Source: Ficedula albicollis (lineage: Eukaryota > Chordata > Aves > Passeriformes > Muscicapidae). Taken from it: a stretch of DNA of 64,000 bases. The notes below the pieces were generated by a model. It was given only the letters and a program-made list of their open reading frames with translations, made no database searches and was not told where the DNA came from. Shown one piece after another: positions 25,341-46,019 of the stretch (positions are counted from its first letter, which is position 1; each line of letters opens with the position of its first letter). The position numbers and the translations under genes were made by a program. The DNA is taken from NCBI RefSeq assembly GCF_000247815.1, contig NC_021674.1:29080901-29144900 (forward strand), read 5' to 3'.

Positions 25341-27607
25341 TTTAGCATAAATACAGAATGCATCCCAGCAGAAAAGCTGGGTCAATAGCCAGCTGAACAT
25401 GAGCCAGCAGCGTGTCCAGGTGGCAAAGAAGTCCAATGACACCTTGACTTATATAAAAAATAGTGTGGCCAGCAACCACAGACCAGGGAAATGATTCTTC
25501 CCCTGTAGTAATGAGGCAGCACCTTGAGTGCTGTGTCCAGTTCTGGGCCCCTTACTGGAAGAAAGACCTTGAGGGGCTGGAGCGAGTCCAGAGAGGAGCC
25601 ATAGAGCTGGGGAAGAGTCTGGAGCACCCGTGTGCTGTGAGGAGTAGCTGAGGGAGTTTTTGTGTGTTTAGACTGGAGAAATGGAGTCTCAGGGATGACC
25701 TTACTGCTCTCTACAGCTGCCTGAAAGGGAGGTGGGTGTAGCCAGGTGGGTCCAGCCTCCTCCAGTCCCAGGGAGGTCCTTGAAGCGAGGGTTAGGGCTG
25801 CCCCCAGGCTCTGGTGGTAAGATATCCTGGCTCCCAGTTCCTGGAGGCAGTGCTCTCACTGAGGGGTCCTCTGAGACAGCGTGACCCAAACTGGGTTTCT
25901 TTCAGTGAATCCAATCTTTCCCACCTCCATATGATCATAGTCTATGCACATATATGTTCCTATGCAATGCTGTGCTATTTTTCTCTCTCATCTGTATAAT
26001 GCACTGAATATATATAGAAATATACATGGAAAGTGCCAAGAAGAACTTTTCTTTGTGTAATTATTCAGCTATTTTCCCCACCACATTTTAGCATGTGTGC
26101 TGTTTTCTTCCTCCAAGCTAAAAAAGAAAGAGTTTTAAAGCATGTGTCTGTTCTGAAAGGATGTGGTTGGGAAGAAGAGAAGTTTATTACAAAGACGTTT
26201 GTGTTCAGAGAGCCTAACAGGAACTCAGTATATTGCCATTGATCTTCAAGTGGTATAAACATGGTCTGCCCTCAGACTCTGCATCTTGAGGAATAATTGT
26301 TTACTATTAGCCATAATATAAAAAAAAGTTTAAATGGTCACATTTTAGTGGCAGCAAGATTGACTTATTTTGGTGTTGTTTTTTTCTTTTTAACCCTCTT
26401 TCAAAATACACCATTAGAAATATTTTGACTCTTTTGAAAATTAATATCAAGCTTGCTGCTTAAATTCACTGTATTCCAAGCCAAAAATTGTTCACAATTG
26501 CATTTGCCTTGAGCAGAACAGAGTTGGTTATGAAGTCCAGCTAGTAGCACTACCAAAGACAAGAAAAAAGGAATTTCTGATTTGCCCACAGCAAAATTAT
26601 TAACAGATGCCAGTGAAGTAGTAAGAGTTTTTTTAGGCTCACACAAAATACCTATTTGAGGTCTAGTAATTACTCATTTATTGCCAAGTCGTACGTTACA
26701 AGCCCACTGGCTCAGTGGACTCTTGGACTTGATCCAAGGCCCTTTAAAACACTGCACTTTTTTTTTTTGAAGTTACTGTGTCTTTTGATACCACTGTGTT
26801 TTGTGTCCAGTCCCAGTCTGCATCATTCCTGACACTCTCAAAAGCTAAATTAATGTTTTTTATACAAGCCAAACATCCTAGATAATGAAGAAAATAGGTG
26901 ATTGCCTTCAGCTCTTACATATCCTTGTGCTTCCAAATACTCCTGATCAGTGCTAAAGCTTTCTTCTCTTCTTTAACGCCCTTTCCTACAGGTCCAGACT
27001 CTTTTGCAGAATAACCCTTCAACCCCATATGGATGTGTGCATTAAAACTTTCTACATATTCAAGCAGGAGACAACTCCACTCCATGCTGCTTGATTAACA
27101 GAAGAAACCAGCACTGAAGATGCTGAACCTAAATTATATATTGCTGAAAGCCTTTTGAACCACCATTAAATTTAGCAACACCTATCCTCCCTCTTCCTAC
27201 TTTCTTAATTTAAAAACTGCTCATCATTATCCATTTTTTGAACTATCTACCCAGGTCCTCTTCCCATAAAAATTGTGTGAAAGTTTGGAAGGTGTGAGTT
27301 TGAAAATATGTCAATATATTTTGTCATTCAAAATTCCAGTAGGAAGCTTCAGAGCACTATCAAGTTCCAAGACCTAGGTAAGCTGCAAGCAATCTTTATT
27401 TCTATACTTTTCTTGTCTATAATAAAATCATATTCTACTGGAAACAGAGTTGACTTTCCAGGCATATGTCAGGCTCAAGGGAAGCAATTAGATGTAAAGC
27501 AGGCCACCTGGTATGACAGTAATTAGACTCTAGATCTGTTGTTATTAGGACCCAAAGTTGCGCTGTGAAATTAGCTCAGAACTTTAATTAAACCTGTAGT
27601 AACAACT
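25341..27607. repeat. Copy 2 of the 2267-bp tandem segmental duplication
   Basis: It aligns base for base with 23074-25340. I find about eight substitutions (for example A to T at 23154/25421, and differences in the poly-T tract near 24502/26769), about 0.35 percent, and no indel. The break is clean: upstream of copy 1 and downstream of copy 2 the sequence becomes unrelated at once. Confidence 0.97.
25368..25749 (+). mobile_element. CR1 LINE internal fragment, plus strand (copy 2)
   Basis: This is the same CR1 fragment as at 23101-23482, carried along by the segmental duplication and not a separate insertion: identical 5' and 3' truncation points and about three substitutions. Confidence 0.88.
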
Positions 27608-28077
27608 AACTTTTATTTCTTAATTATTCAGTTGTTTTGTTTTTTTTTTTGGAACCCAGCCAAACAGAGGGCTGAATGGCTCTCACTGAATTAGTGAAAA
27701 GCTACATAGCTATTTCCATCTGTACTACCAGTAGATATCAGAACCACCTTAGCTGTTCTGAGTGGTTATTAGCACAAGTATCCCTCTGGCTTTTTGGCAT
27801 CCACAGAGAGTTAATTAAAAGGCTCAAACTGGTGTGAAGTTACCGTTTCCTACTGTCAGCTTAGACCCCATATAGGTGACAAAAGGAATCCTAAGATGTA
27901 CCTGTATCACTATCAGCAGCTGGATTCAGGGCATTTGGTGACTCTTCTCAGTGTACCCATTCACCATGCACAGATTACATTGACAGAACTTATTTGGTGT
28001 GAAAAAGTGAGATTCTTCCAGAAGAAATTGAACCAGAAGGTCAGATTCTTGCCTATATCAGATGCATTGCACACCTG
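27608..28077. other. Unique DNA after the large duplication
   Basis: A short T-run near 27635 and otherwise unique AT-rich DNA. No gene was seen. Confidence 0.5.
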
Positions 28078-28248
28078 ATATGAACATAAACAGTGAATCA
28101 AAACATCTCAAAAACCTTGGCATAGCAGCGATATACAAGACTAATTTTAATAGGACCTGCAAAAATATGAACATAAACAGTGAATCAAAACATCTCCAAA
28201 GCCTTGGCATAGCAGCAATATACAAGACTAATTTTAATAGGACCTGCA
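28078..28248. repeat. 84-bp direct repeat, period 87 (2 copies)
   Basis: Matches 28078-28161 and 28165-28248, beginning ATATGAACATAAACAGTGAA, with three substitutions and a 3-base spacer. Confidence 0.92.
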
Positions 28249-30585
28249 CGCCCCAAACTTCACATTATATAAATGTAAGATCTTCAGCAGCAGATTTTTC
28301 AATCCACTAAACTCCATTGCATCAAATTTCTCAGCACAGTAATGAGAGGCAATAGGTCAGTGGGATTTCTAGCACATGAAGCACAGGGAGGGAATGTTAA
28401 GAAGATATTTTCACATTCTATCTGTGCGTAGCACTTTGAAGATAATTGTATAAACAACTACCTAAACAAAGTCCCAATACACATACTCCTTTGTAATCAA
28501 AAGTTTGAACCAACATATAATTTACAAAGTTGGAGACATGAGGGATATTACTATTTTAATAGCATTTTTTGTGCCTAGGTGCTGGATTCAGAGCTCTGAG
28601 CTTGGATTCTGCCTATCAGGAGTCTCCTATATGATCTAAAACGACTTTGTACACACTTTGTGCACACCAGTAGTATTACTACTAGCATTAAGTATTAATG
28701 CCCAGGCTTTTATTTCACAATATCAAAATAAGAGAAACAGGATCCAGTGATCCCTACAGATGGATTAATGCCACTGAAGCCAAAAGTAGCTCTGTCAGTG
28801 TATTCACTGGGACATTCCCCTCATAGTACCCAATAGTATCTGGCATAACATCCCAAGAATGCAGGTATTCTTGCAGAATACACTGCCATCATATTCATCT
28901 ACAGAGCTGTATGAGAAAATGCAGGGGAATGGCCACTTGTGGAAGCAGAAGTTTGTTCGTCATTCTCAGCTGTTACACAACAAAATTCCAGATTTTCTGT
29001 GCATTAAAGGAAAAATTCTGCCATTTATCACTGTTAACTCATGCTTTATATCAAAGGCTATAATTTAGTAGTTTAATAGAGCTTGGATCCAAAAGATTAA
29101 AAAATAATGTAAAACTTCTAGGGTGGGCAAAGGGATTTTGGTTGTTTTTTTATTTTTACTCCCTACAGGACACTTTAATTGGGATGCCCTGTATTTTAAT
29201 GTTTACAGTATAAAACCTATTAATAAAGCTCATCTGATCTATTCCTATTGCCAAAGCACAATAGTTTCCTGAACTACGTAACCACATATTCTACTTCAGT
29301 ATCATAGGAGTTTATCCCCATAATGCTTCAATTTAAAATAGTGATAACCTCCTTAGTTCAGGTTTATAAAGAGTGTTAATTAATCTAATTTTTGCTTTTC
29401 ATCATTTATGCTCTTAATTACTTCTAATTTAGCTCCCTTTGGATAGGAGAAGTTGCATGATCTGATTCTCAAGAAATAGGATGACAATAGTGGTATATGA
29501 CTTTTATCTTTAGACTTGAAATCTATGCAATTTTACTATAATAATGGCTCAAAGTATTTTGCATTTTGAACAGCACAAATAAATTTTTAGTACATACAAT
29601 CCCTCTATTTACAGGAAAAGATTACATGCACTGTTGTCAACAGAGAATTCTGTAAAATCTTCAGCAAACCAAAATTCCTTTTAATCCCACAGGTAAAGTT
29701 CCTCATTACGTTTTTAATGACCAGTGCCATTGTATTAGAATCATATATTTACAAGCAGCTACTAAAAAAACCAAAAACACATTGGCAACTTCTGTGAAGT
29801 TCAAAGAACATTGAAAGCACTCAAGCTTCACTGATAAACTTGTTTATACATACCTTTTACCCAGCTGTATCTTCATTTGCCTACTTGGTCATATATTTTG
29901 ATGCATTCTTCCAGACAACTAGAATCTGCCTTTTACATTTATACTTCAAAAGACAAAAGTAATATTTTTTGATTTTATCATCATTCTCAACAAAATCCTT
30001 GCAAGTTTTGCAAGTTGCCTGGACAAACACAACTGTCCCTGAGAGACCAGTCCTAGAGGCAAGAGACAAGATTCTGCTCAAGTGAAAATCTGAAGTAGCA
30101 TGATGGTGCATTGATAAAAAAGAATTTGTTCCAAGGTACTTCAAATTGCAGCTCCTGAACAAGCCAAAGAGAACATCCTGCATGACTATCCTGATGGAGA
30201 CAGGGATAAAAAAAGCCACTTCCAAGGCAGCCAGGTCTCAGCTTCTCATAGATACTGCTCAGGTCCCAGAAGCACATTCAGAAATTGGTTGGCAGGTAAT
30301 GCAGTGCATAGAATTGACTTATAGTATGTTCTCCAAGGGACATGAAACTGAGCAGAAGGTTAGAGCTATTCCCTGCACCAGCTAATATTTTTGCATGGTA
30401 GCTTTGTGAGCATCCTGCAGCATGGGTGCTATGGAATAGCAGTATATTATCAAAGCAAAAATCCCCAATTGAATAATTAAAGCACCTCACCCATCTTGCC
30501 AAAACGTCCATTATCAGAGTCCACCCACACTGTTCTGTACCCCCCACAGAACAGCTCACATTTACACAAGGCCTGTGAAACAGTG
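28249..30585. other. Unique DNA, no gene seen
   Basis: AT-rich unique sequence. Overlapping minus-strand frames at 29881-30277 show no domain and are treated as chance. Confidence 0.5.
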
Positions 30586-30699
30586 GCTTCTAGCCAGCTT
30601 CCTTCTGCAAAAGAAATGCTATGAGGAGCACAGTTCTCCACAGCTTCTAGCCAGCTTCCTTCTGCAAAAGAAATACCATGAGGAGCACAGTTCTCCACG
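30586..30699. repeat. 57-bp tandem duplication (2 copies)
   Basis: Units 30586-30642 and 30643-30699 begin GCTTCTAGCCAGCTTCCTTC and differ at two or three bases. Confidence 0.92.
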
Positions 30700-30715
30700 G
30701 TAGAAATATATCACT

Positions 30716-30911
30716 TTAAGAGTTTGACAGTCTTCTCTGTCTAACAAAAAGGTCTAACAAAATTAATGAAGACGTGAAAAAAATCAGATTTTCACATCAA
30801 AAGTTTTTATATTTGTTAAGAGTTTGACAGTCTTCTCTAACAAAAAGGTCTAACAAAATTAATGAAGATGTGAAAAAAATCAGATTTTCACATCAGAAGT
30901 TTTTATATTTG
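30716..30911. repeat. 100/96-bp tandem duplication (2 copies)
   Basis: Unit 1 is 30716-30815 and unit 2 is 30816-30911. Both begin TTAAGAGTTTGACAGTCTTC. Unit 2 lacks one GTCT of a short GTCT/TCTG stretch and has two substitutions. It lies only 16 bases after the 57-bp duplication. Confidence 0.92.
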
Positions 30912-33900
30912 TATATGAATTTGTACATTCTCTATCAGATGCCAGCTTAGTGTGAGGAAGAAACAAGACACTGAGGGACTGACATTAGCCAACTACATCT
31001 CTCTGTTCCTGGGCTACCTAGCCCAAGTGGAAATTAGAGTAGCTGAGGTTACAGAATTCCCACAGTAGACCTGAAATAATTGTTTGTTAGCCAATGAGGG
31101 CTAAAAAGAGGGGATGACAATGCCTAAATACCATATATTTCAACAACTGACTAGATCATAAATTGGTTTCATTTTTTACTTGATGCATCAACTCAAGAAT
31201 AATTAGAAGCAAACTTTTAAAAAATGTGTATTTTTAATACTTATTTTTCTATTGCATATTTAAATTCAGGGTAATATTGCACAACAATTTTGACTGCACT
31301 TTAGAATTATAAAAAGTTAAAAGTAGTGAAGGTGAAATTATTTTTTAAACTCATTCTCAAACAACTATGTGCAATCTTAAACTTGTCAGCTAAACTTCAA
31401 TTAATTAAAGTAGAACTTCAGCTTTTTTATTTCTTTGATGGGAACTACATGCAAATTTTGAAATTAAGCAATGTCATGACTACTGGGACGGTGGAATTTT
31501 GAGGCTGCTAAACAAAGGCATAGAATAGCTCTTTCTTGGTAACAGCAAACTCATTCATCTGGTACACTGTTTAGAAGTCATGAATTTTCACCTCCCTGCC
31601 ATTCTCCCTGAGGCAATTCCTCACTAGCCATGGAAGTGGACAGTTAAATTATTGTCGAATCTCTGCAAAGCTTATTTATGAATCTGGGTCATATCTCAGT
31701 CACACTGATGCACAGCACACTATCTTTCTTCATTTTCATAATGCTACCATAGGTGCACACAGAGACATGAAAGAGCTGGATTAGGCTGAGCATTTTCTGC
31801 AGAGCAATACCTGCCATGGTCTCAGCACTGCCTTTGCTGTGCATGGCAACAGAGCTCAGCACTGATATAGCAGGGAGGCCAATATCTCAGCTCTTCACCA
31901 GTGCATTCCAGCTGGAAGTCCAGAACCAATGAATGATGTATGATACATATAAAATGGATCTCAGAGCATCACAAAGAGGAGAGGGGCTTTTGATGGGGTT
32001 TTTTGTTAAATTTTATTATTTAGATATTTTATATGCTTGCTCGATGGCTTAATACAGCTGCTCTGGTACTGTCTGAAAATATATCAAGCTGTCAGGAAGG
32101 CAGCTTCCTAATAGCCCTTAGAGCATCAATTTCAGAGCATGTTATAAACACTACTAATCCCTTCAAAATCCCTCTAAGGTACACAAGTCAATATCATTAC
32201 TATTATTATTACTGCTTTTTCTTCTTTACAGTTGTTGAAATTGCAGTAGAGAAATATGTTAAGACTTCATCAGCACTACAACGTGGAGGGTAGGTCCTCA
32301 TGTGGCATAAAACTTGTTAATACTGCTGAAATCAAAACAGGAATAAAACCATTATATTTTGTGAGAGCCTACACTTAAAAAATGAGAGCTCCTTAATTGT
32401 CATAGTGGGTAATTTTATAAGGAGACAGGGAGCTTACAGAGAGGAAATGAATTGCAAATACTTAGATCTTACTTTCCTAAGAGCTATTAAATAACATTTC
32501 AAAATAAATAGCATTTAAATACTTTTCAAAAGTGATTGCTATGATTGCCACAGAGATGTTACACAGCTGGCTGCAGCTGTGGCGTGCTGGGAACCTATGC
32601 TGTGCTGTGCACTTTTCCTTACGATGGAGAGGTACATGAATGGGGCTCTAAACACACCAAAGGGTTTCAGGAAAACAGTCTCATGACTATGAACATAAAG
32701 AAAATTAATCACTAAGGAAAGTCAGTGGAAATCACCTATTGGGGTCCTATTTTCTGGTCACTGGCAAGCTACATGTAAATCTTATCTCCATAGACATCTT
32801 ATCTCCCATAGACATTTGTTTTTACCTAGCTGACAAAGGTGGGTACTGGTTCTCTTCTTGCAGTAAGGAGCAGCACTGCTAAGGCCAGGGCAGAACCAAG
32901 TCTATCACATTTGTATTTTCCTTCCTTTCCTACAAAGAACAATGTGGGTGAAGGAGAAGCAAAGAATCAATGATGAGTGAGAGTTAATCAATGAGTGAGC
33001 ATCAGTGGGCATGGAGCAGGAAAACAATGGTGGCCAGAGTGGGCTGATTGCTCCATTTTTCTAGGTTTCTACAAGGAAATACAGGGGCAGTAAATTGGGA
33101 GCCACTCCTGTCTCTAAAAGTATTTGAACAATGGAACTTGACTTCTCCCTATATATCCACATAATAGGAATTCAGATTTTTCCCAAAATCCAAGTCACGA
33201 TTTGGGAGCATCAGTTCGTTTCAGAGAGATGTTGAGTTTTTGTGAATGCTCACAATAATCCTGCTGGAATATGTAGTAATATAATGTATTAATATCTGTA
33301 AATAACAAGTGACACAAGAGAGACCCTACATGAATAAATTTCTAAGCCTGTCTCTGCATATAACTCAGCTGCTTTACCTTACGCAACACTAAGTGGCAGA
33401 GTTTCAAAGCCATCAGAGTTAGTTAGTGGGGATGATATAAGGATCTGTAAGGAGAGAAATGACTCCCTGCTCTTTGCTGACCTGCTGTATTAACCAGCTG
33501 CTTTCAGATGAGAAGTGAGACCTGTGCCACAAAAATCTGGTAGCCCTTGAAAGTTTGCAAAGAGAGCCCGTGGAACCTGGGTGCACAAATGTCCCAGGAC
33601 AAGCCACACTCCTTTTGAGGAAGCCACTGCCAGTCTTCCCTTAAGGATAATTTTTTGAGTGCTAGTCTCCAAGGCAAGGTTTAAAATCTTTTCATCTAGA
33701 AGCCAATGCCTCTCTAACCCAACATTGACTCCTTGTTCTGTCCTGTACCTTGGCTGAGAATTTTACAAAAAATTTAAAAAATGAAATCTTCATATACCCA
33801 AGTACTGCTTTCAAAACAAGAAGAGCTCAACTGTCTTGGAAAAGACTTCATTACTGAACTGGCAGAGGCAGCACAACCATGGGAATAAATTTATAGGTAG

Positions 33901-36900
33901 GATGAAGCTGTCTCTTTGAATCCTAAATTGACTACAAACAGAAAATCATACACTACAGTGTCCAATGATTCTCTAAAGAACACCCATCTCAAAACACAGC
34001 CTGCCAAGTGTCAAATACATTATTAACTAGAAGTAAAAACTAAAATAATTCCTCCCTAGATTCTCCTCAGGGAAGTGAAACTTTATACTGTCCTTAATAC
34101 AAAGTACTTTACAGGCACAATGCAATCCTGTACTCATGCATTACCTATCAGAACCGATATTTAAACGCCTTTGCTACTGTAGAATTTTGGAGCAATAACA
34201 ACACTTTTAAATTCTATGGCAACTTTATCCAAGGTTCTCTGAGTCATTTATAAGCAATGATTAACTAAAGCTTCATGAGTTAAAGACATAGTGACAGCAC
34301 TTTCCACAAGGTAAATCAGACAGACTCGAGGTGTCATACAGGGCTGTGCGCAGGGCAACAGACCTGGGGACTGGATCCCTGGGGCATCCCTGTGTCAGTG
34401 CCCTGCATTAAGCATCAGGTACTTCACTCCCCCACCCTACTTATGCTCTTAATGCTCAGCAAATTCTCATTACAACAAAGACACCGTGAAGTGGTTTTAG
34501 TGCTTATTGACAGTAAATGCACATTATTATCTCCAGGTGTTTTTGTTTTGTTTTGTTTTAATATGCTGGGGGGTTTTGCATTTTACTGAGATGATCTTCC
34601 TTTTTACTAAACAACCAAAGAAGTAGAGAGTTACCAGGGGCTGCCTACATTAGTCTCAAATGTCTTTTCAGCATATTAAAGTGTTTTCAATTACCTCCTA
34701 ATATACCTCCAGGGAGCCTAGGAGAATGGAAGGATTAGTAGAGTAATGAGTTTAAATTATTTAAGGGTCTGGGGCTTTTTTCCCCACCTCTTATTATGTG
34801 ACTTTGTTGGATTTAATCCTAGACCAGAGATATTTTGACAGTACAAGCCAGGTTATATATGACTAATCTTGATCCCAAATCAAGGGGTTGTGAGAAAAGA
34901 ATATAAAAAAGCAAATTGCCCTTACATCTCCAAGATGATACAGTAAAAAGAATATGGAGGTCTGCTTTATTTTGTACTGATTGAAACAATATTTCTGTTT
35001 TAGAAGTTTCTAAAACTGATAAGACTCATGAATGGTAGACGAATTTATTGGGCAGGAACATCCATGAGGAAAAGAGGGCAAGTGATTCTTTTTTGCTTTA
35101 TTGCATCATGACATAGTAAAATTTCAAATCTCAACCAGCTGAATGAAATATCATAGGGGAGTGAACTGAGGTAGCTGATATTTGTGTAGTTGTCTGTGGT
35201 AGCCACTGTTATGGTTATTACCACCCAAATATTTGAGCATCCCAAAGCTATTAGATGTATTTTAGCCTGAATGTCATGATGAAGTGAAGAAATTTAATTT
35301 TTATTCCATTCAGGAATTGGACATACAAAAATCACACTCTAAAGTTCACACTGAAAGTTCAAGATTGGGAAGTCAGCCAATATCTCCTGAGCCCTTCTTA
35401 TATCCCTGATGGGCCAACAATCCACACAAAAAAATAAAAATAAAAGCACCAAAATGAAAACCAGCCCATGATTCTAGAGGGAAGAAAACACATGCTTTAC
35501 AGAAGATATTTATCATGGTACAGTCTTACAATTTCAGTCTTAACCTTTTCTTATCTGGTATATTATACTATTGGTCCTGCCTTTTTTGTAGGCTGCTTTC
35601 AAGTCTTTCCTTCTTCCTGCAGTTTTCTGTTCCACCTGGCTATTGTTGAAGGCAAATCTAATTTAGCTGTCAAGTTAATTTTTCTGAACCTGAAAAATTA
35701 GGCTACATAACACTTACATCATGGCAACTTGTCAATATCTTCACCACAATTTATGCAATTTCCTTCACACTGGAGCTTGGCTTCTATCCTATATGGTCCT
35801 GTAAATTAAACATGGATTTGATGATGACAGTCCTAATACCACGACTTTAGTTACTGATTTAGAATGAGGATCTAGACATTTTGCTTGGCTCCTATATTTT
35901 GGAATGGCTACCTAATTAATGTGGATTATAAAGTCTAGCACATTCTCAGCAACATAAAATATGAACAGACCTCACTGTTCCACTCTGCATATTCTCAGCA
36001 TCACAGCTGTATCAGAATCTACAGATGTTCTGAATTCTAATGTGTCACCTATGAAAAACACTGAGGATCATGAGAAATCAGTGAAAAACAAAATTGTTTG
36101 TGAAAGATATTTCAAATAAAAATCTCAATTGCCTTATATTGTGAAAGAATAAGTATTGAATAAAGCTTTTGGAACTATAGTAAATTTGAATATTTTTTCC
36201 AGTAGTGTTACACGTAGATGTTTGTATGCACATACGTATATATTTATATGTATTTATATGTATGTATGTATGCATATGCCCACACATAAGTATGTTTTTT
36301 TCCATGTTTTTTTTCCCTGACTTTTTTTTTCCCATTTTTCCTTCTCCCTCCTCCAAAAAAAACTCTACTGGAAAAGTATTGGTTCACTCCTACTAAAAGA
36401 GGCAAAGAAATTATGTGGGTAGGCAAACACATTTTTTTTTTGTCTCTGCTCTTGTGAACTGATTTCTGATCTTCTTCCTCCACTATAAGATATTATCTAT
36501 CTTTGTTAATAGATATAAGGACTGCTGTTAATCGAGAGACAGCATTTTTCTCACTCCTACTTTCATAAGACCGAGTAATCATACATGAATATGTGTAGAG
36601 ATTAAATTTGAAACTAAAATCTAAAACATGTCAGATATATGAGATAATTAGAACAGGATAAACAAAACTATCACCGAAATGAAAACAGCAAAGATGTATC
36701 AAAGGCACTGCTTCCATAAAAGTGATCCAAACATAAATAATCTTAAAATGGAGATATTTCCCAGTAGTTTGCCACCAGAATCAGTTCAGAAATCAGAGCT
36801 GGACAAGAGCCATTAGTCTCACACTGTACCCAGAAAACACTTTTCTTTGCTTTCACTGCTTCTGTGATCTCTCACGACAAACCCAACCTATAGAAGGTAT

Positions 36901-36906
36901 CTATAC
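30912..36906. other. Unique DNA, no gene seen; few small repeats
   Basis: AT-rich unique sequence. Small items: a 17/18-bp tandem pair at 32779-32813 (ATCTTATCTCC...), an (ATT)n run near 32197, a TATG microsatellite and pyrimidine tract near 36231-36354. No convincing exon was seen on either strand. Confidence 0.5.
36231..36354. repeat. TATG/TATTTATATG microsatellite followed by pyrimidine tract
   Basis: 36231-36278 holds imperfect TATG and TATTTATATG units. 36293-36354 is almost only T and C, with runs of eight to ten T. Together they form a simple-sequence block. Confidence 0.8.
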
Positions 36907-37009
36907 CTTATGGTAAATGCTATGAGGGGTGGCCAGTGTGCTTTCAAGGAGTCTTCTTCCATACTCATCCTCCTCTTCATCGTCCTCTTCGGTACCATTA
37001 GTTAGCACA
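36907..37009 (-). CDS. Possible coding exon (acidic peptide), minus strand
   Basis: On the minus strand a 103-bp open stretch lies between a plausible 3' splice site (CTCCCCCTAAG, ending at 37010) and a plausible 5' splice site (AAG|GTATAG, GT at 36906-36905). Its reading frame gives an acidic run TEEDDEEEDEYGRRLLES followed by TLATPHSIYHK, ending on a codon boundary at the donor. Just upstream of the acceptor the frame is closed by TAG and just after the donor by TAG, as expected for an isolated exon. The composition looks like real protein and not translated AT-rich DNA. I do not recognise the gene. Against it: the acidic run comes from a purine-rich near-repeat, the acceptor tract is short, and no partner exon is evident in the window. 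Confidence 0.33.
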
Positions 37010-37020
37010 CTTAGGGGGAG

Positions 37021-37979
37021 TCTCTATGTGTTGCCCAGCCTGGGGAGGACTGTAGATGGATACATCCTAGTTCTGCTAATTCTTGTGCTAAAATCCTGTC
37101 TGCATTCACACACAACCCAGAAGTTAAAACATTGCCTGTCATAGCAGGATTCTACCTGCAGATTTCAAAGCAGCAGCAGATGGCTTGGCTGGAGGTAAAA
37201 TACATCCCCACACCCCCAGGACATTCTGCCTGCTAAGAGTTGCTACCCAGAGGCACAGGAGCCCAGAGGTGTGGAAGAGATGTGCACATATAGCCCAAAT
37301 GCCCTCCTCCTGGTTTTTGTAAAATGTATTAATGTGAATAGGTTGAAAGTTTTAGCCTGAAGTAAATTAAATACATTATGTAAAATGGCAAATTATGCAG
37401 ATTTATACCAGATAATCAGCTGGTGTGCTTTCCACTAAAGACAGCTACTGTCCAAATAGGATAGTTTGAACTTGAACAAGTTCAGATTGTTCCCACAGGG
37501 CATATAACTTCAGGCCTTGTGATTGTCTCCAAAAGTACTGTTTCCTATTATGTTCATATTTCAACCTGTTCTTTTTTGCAGTTTCAGAGACCCACCCACT
37601 TCCATCCTTCAACTCCTTTATTTTGAACAGAAATACTAGAAGTGGGTTCTAAACTGTGCCATAGCAAGCAAAATACAGTGCAGAGAGAGCTTGGAACCCT
37701 TTCTGATGGGAAGAATCCTCTGAGCATGACCACTTTGATAAACTCAGGTGTTAATTGCGGGTTTTGGCAATGAGGAGCAGGAAGAAGGAAGTAGGATGAT
37801 GCTACTATGCTTGATGAGAGAAAAAAAAAGGGAAAGACAACCATGGGTCCAAACAGTGTCTTCCCCCAAAAATAGTTGAAATTTGAGCTCAGGCTGCTAT
37901 AGGAAAAGTTCCTATTTGTTCCAACACACCAAAGGGAGCAGTGGCTCTCTAAAGAATGATGCACAAATTCAGTGGAAAC
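37021..37979. other. Unique DNA, no gene seen
   Basis: No further exon matching the candidate at 36907-37009 was found here. The minus-strand frame 37584-37964 (126 residues) has no motif. Confidence 0.5.
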
Positions 37980-38346
37980 TGGTTTATTCAGCTTGGAGGA
38001 GACAGAGGGGAGACCTCTTTGGGATGTTTAACATCATTATGAGAAACAGAGGGGCGGACCTGATCTCTTCACTCTTGTGACCAGAATAGGACTTGAGGAA
38101 ATGGCACGAAGCTGAGTGAGGGTAGGTTTAAGTGGGGTATCAGGAAAATCTACTTCACACATAGAGTGGCTGGGCACTGGAACAGGCTCCCCAGGCAGTG
38201 GTCACAGCACCAGCCTGACAGAGCTCCAGAAGCATTTGGGCAATGCTCTCAGGCACATGGTGTGACTCTGGGGGATGTCCTGTGCAGGGCCATGAGTTGG
38301 ACTTGATGATCCTGATGGGTCTCTTCCAGCTCAGCTTATTCTATGA
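37980..38346 (+). mobile_element. CR1 LINE 3' fragment, plus strand
   Basis: This reads as a CR1 3' end on the plus strand: TTTATTCAGCTTGGAGGAGA near the start, GGGCACTGGAACAGGCTCCC in the middle, GAGTTGGACTTGATGATCC near the end, finishing with a single TTCTATGA unit, the CR1 3' terminal signature. It is 5'-truncated at roughly 37980 and decayed. The orientation is opposite to the CR1 at 6340-6752. Confidence 0.88.

Positions 38347-46019
<7,673 letters not shown>

Noticed and set aside
23115..27526. Pairs of identical small proteins encoded about 2.3 kb apart, as a possible gene duplication
   Set aside because: They are chance frames, identical only because the whole 2267-bp segment is duplicated; several lie in CR1 sequence.
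36929..37144. Plus-strand frame with a serine run
   Set aside because: It is the antisense reading of the GAR-codon stretch that gives the acidic peptide on the minus strand.
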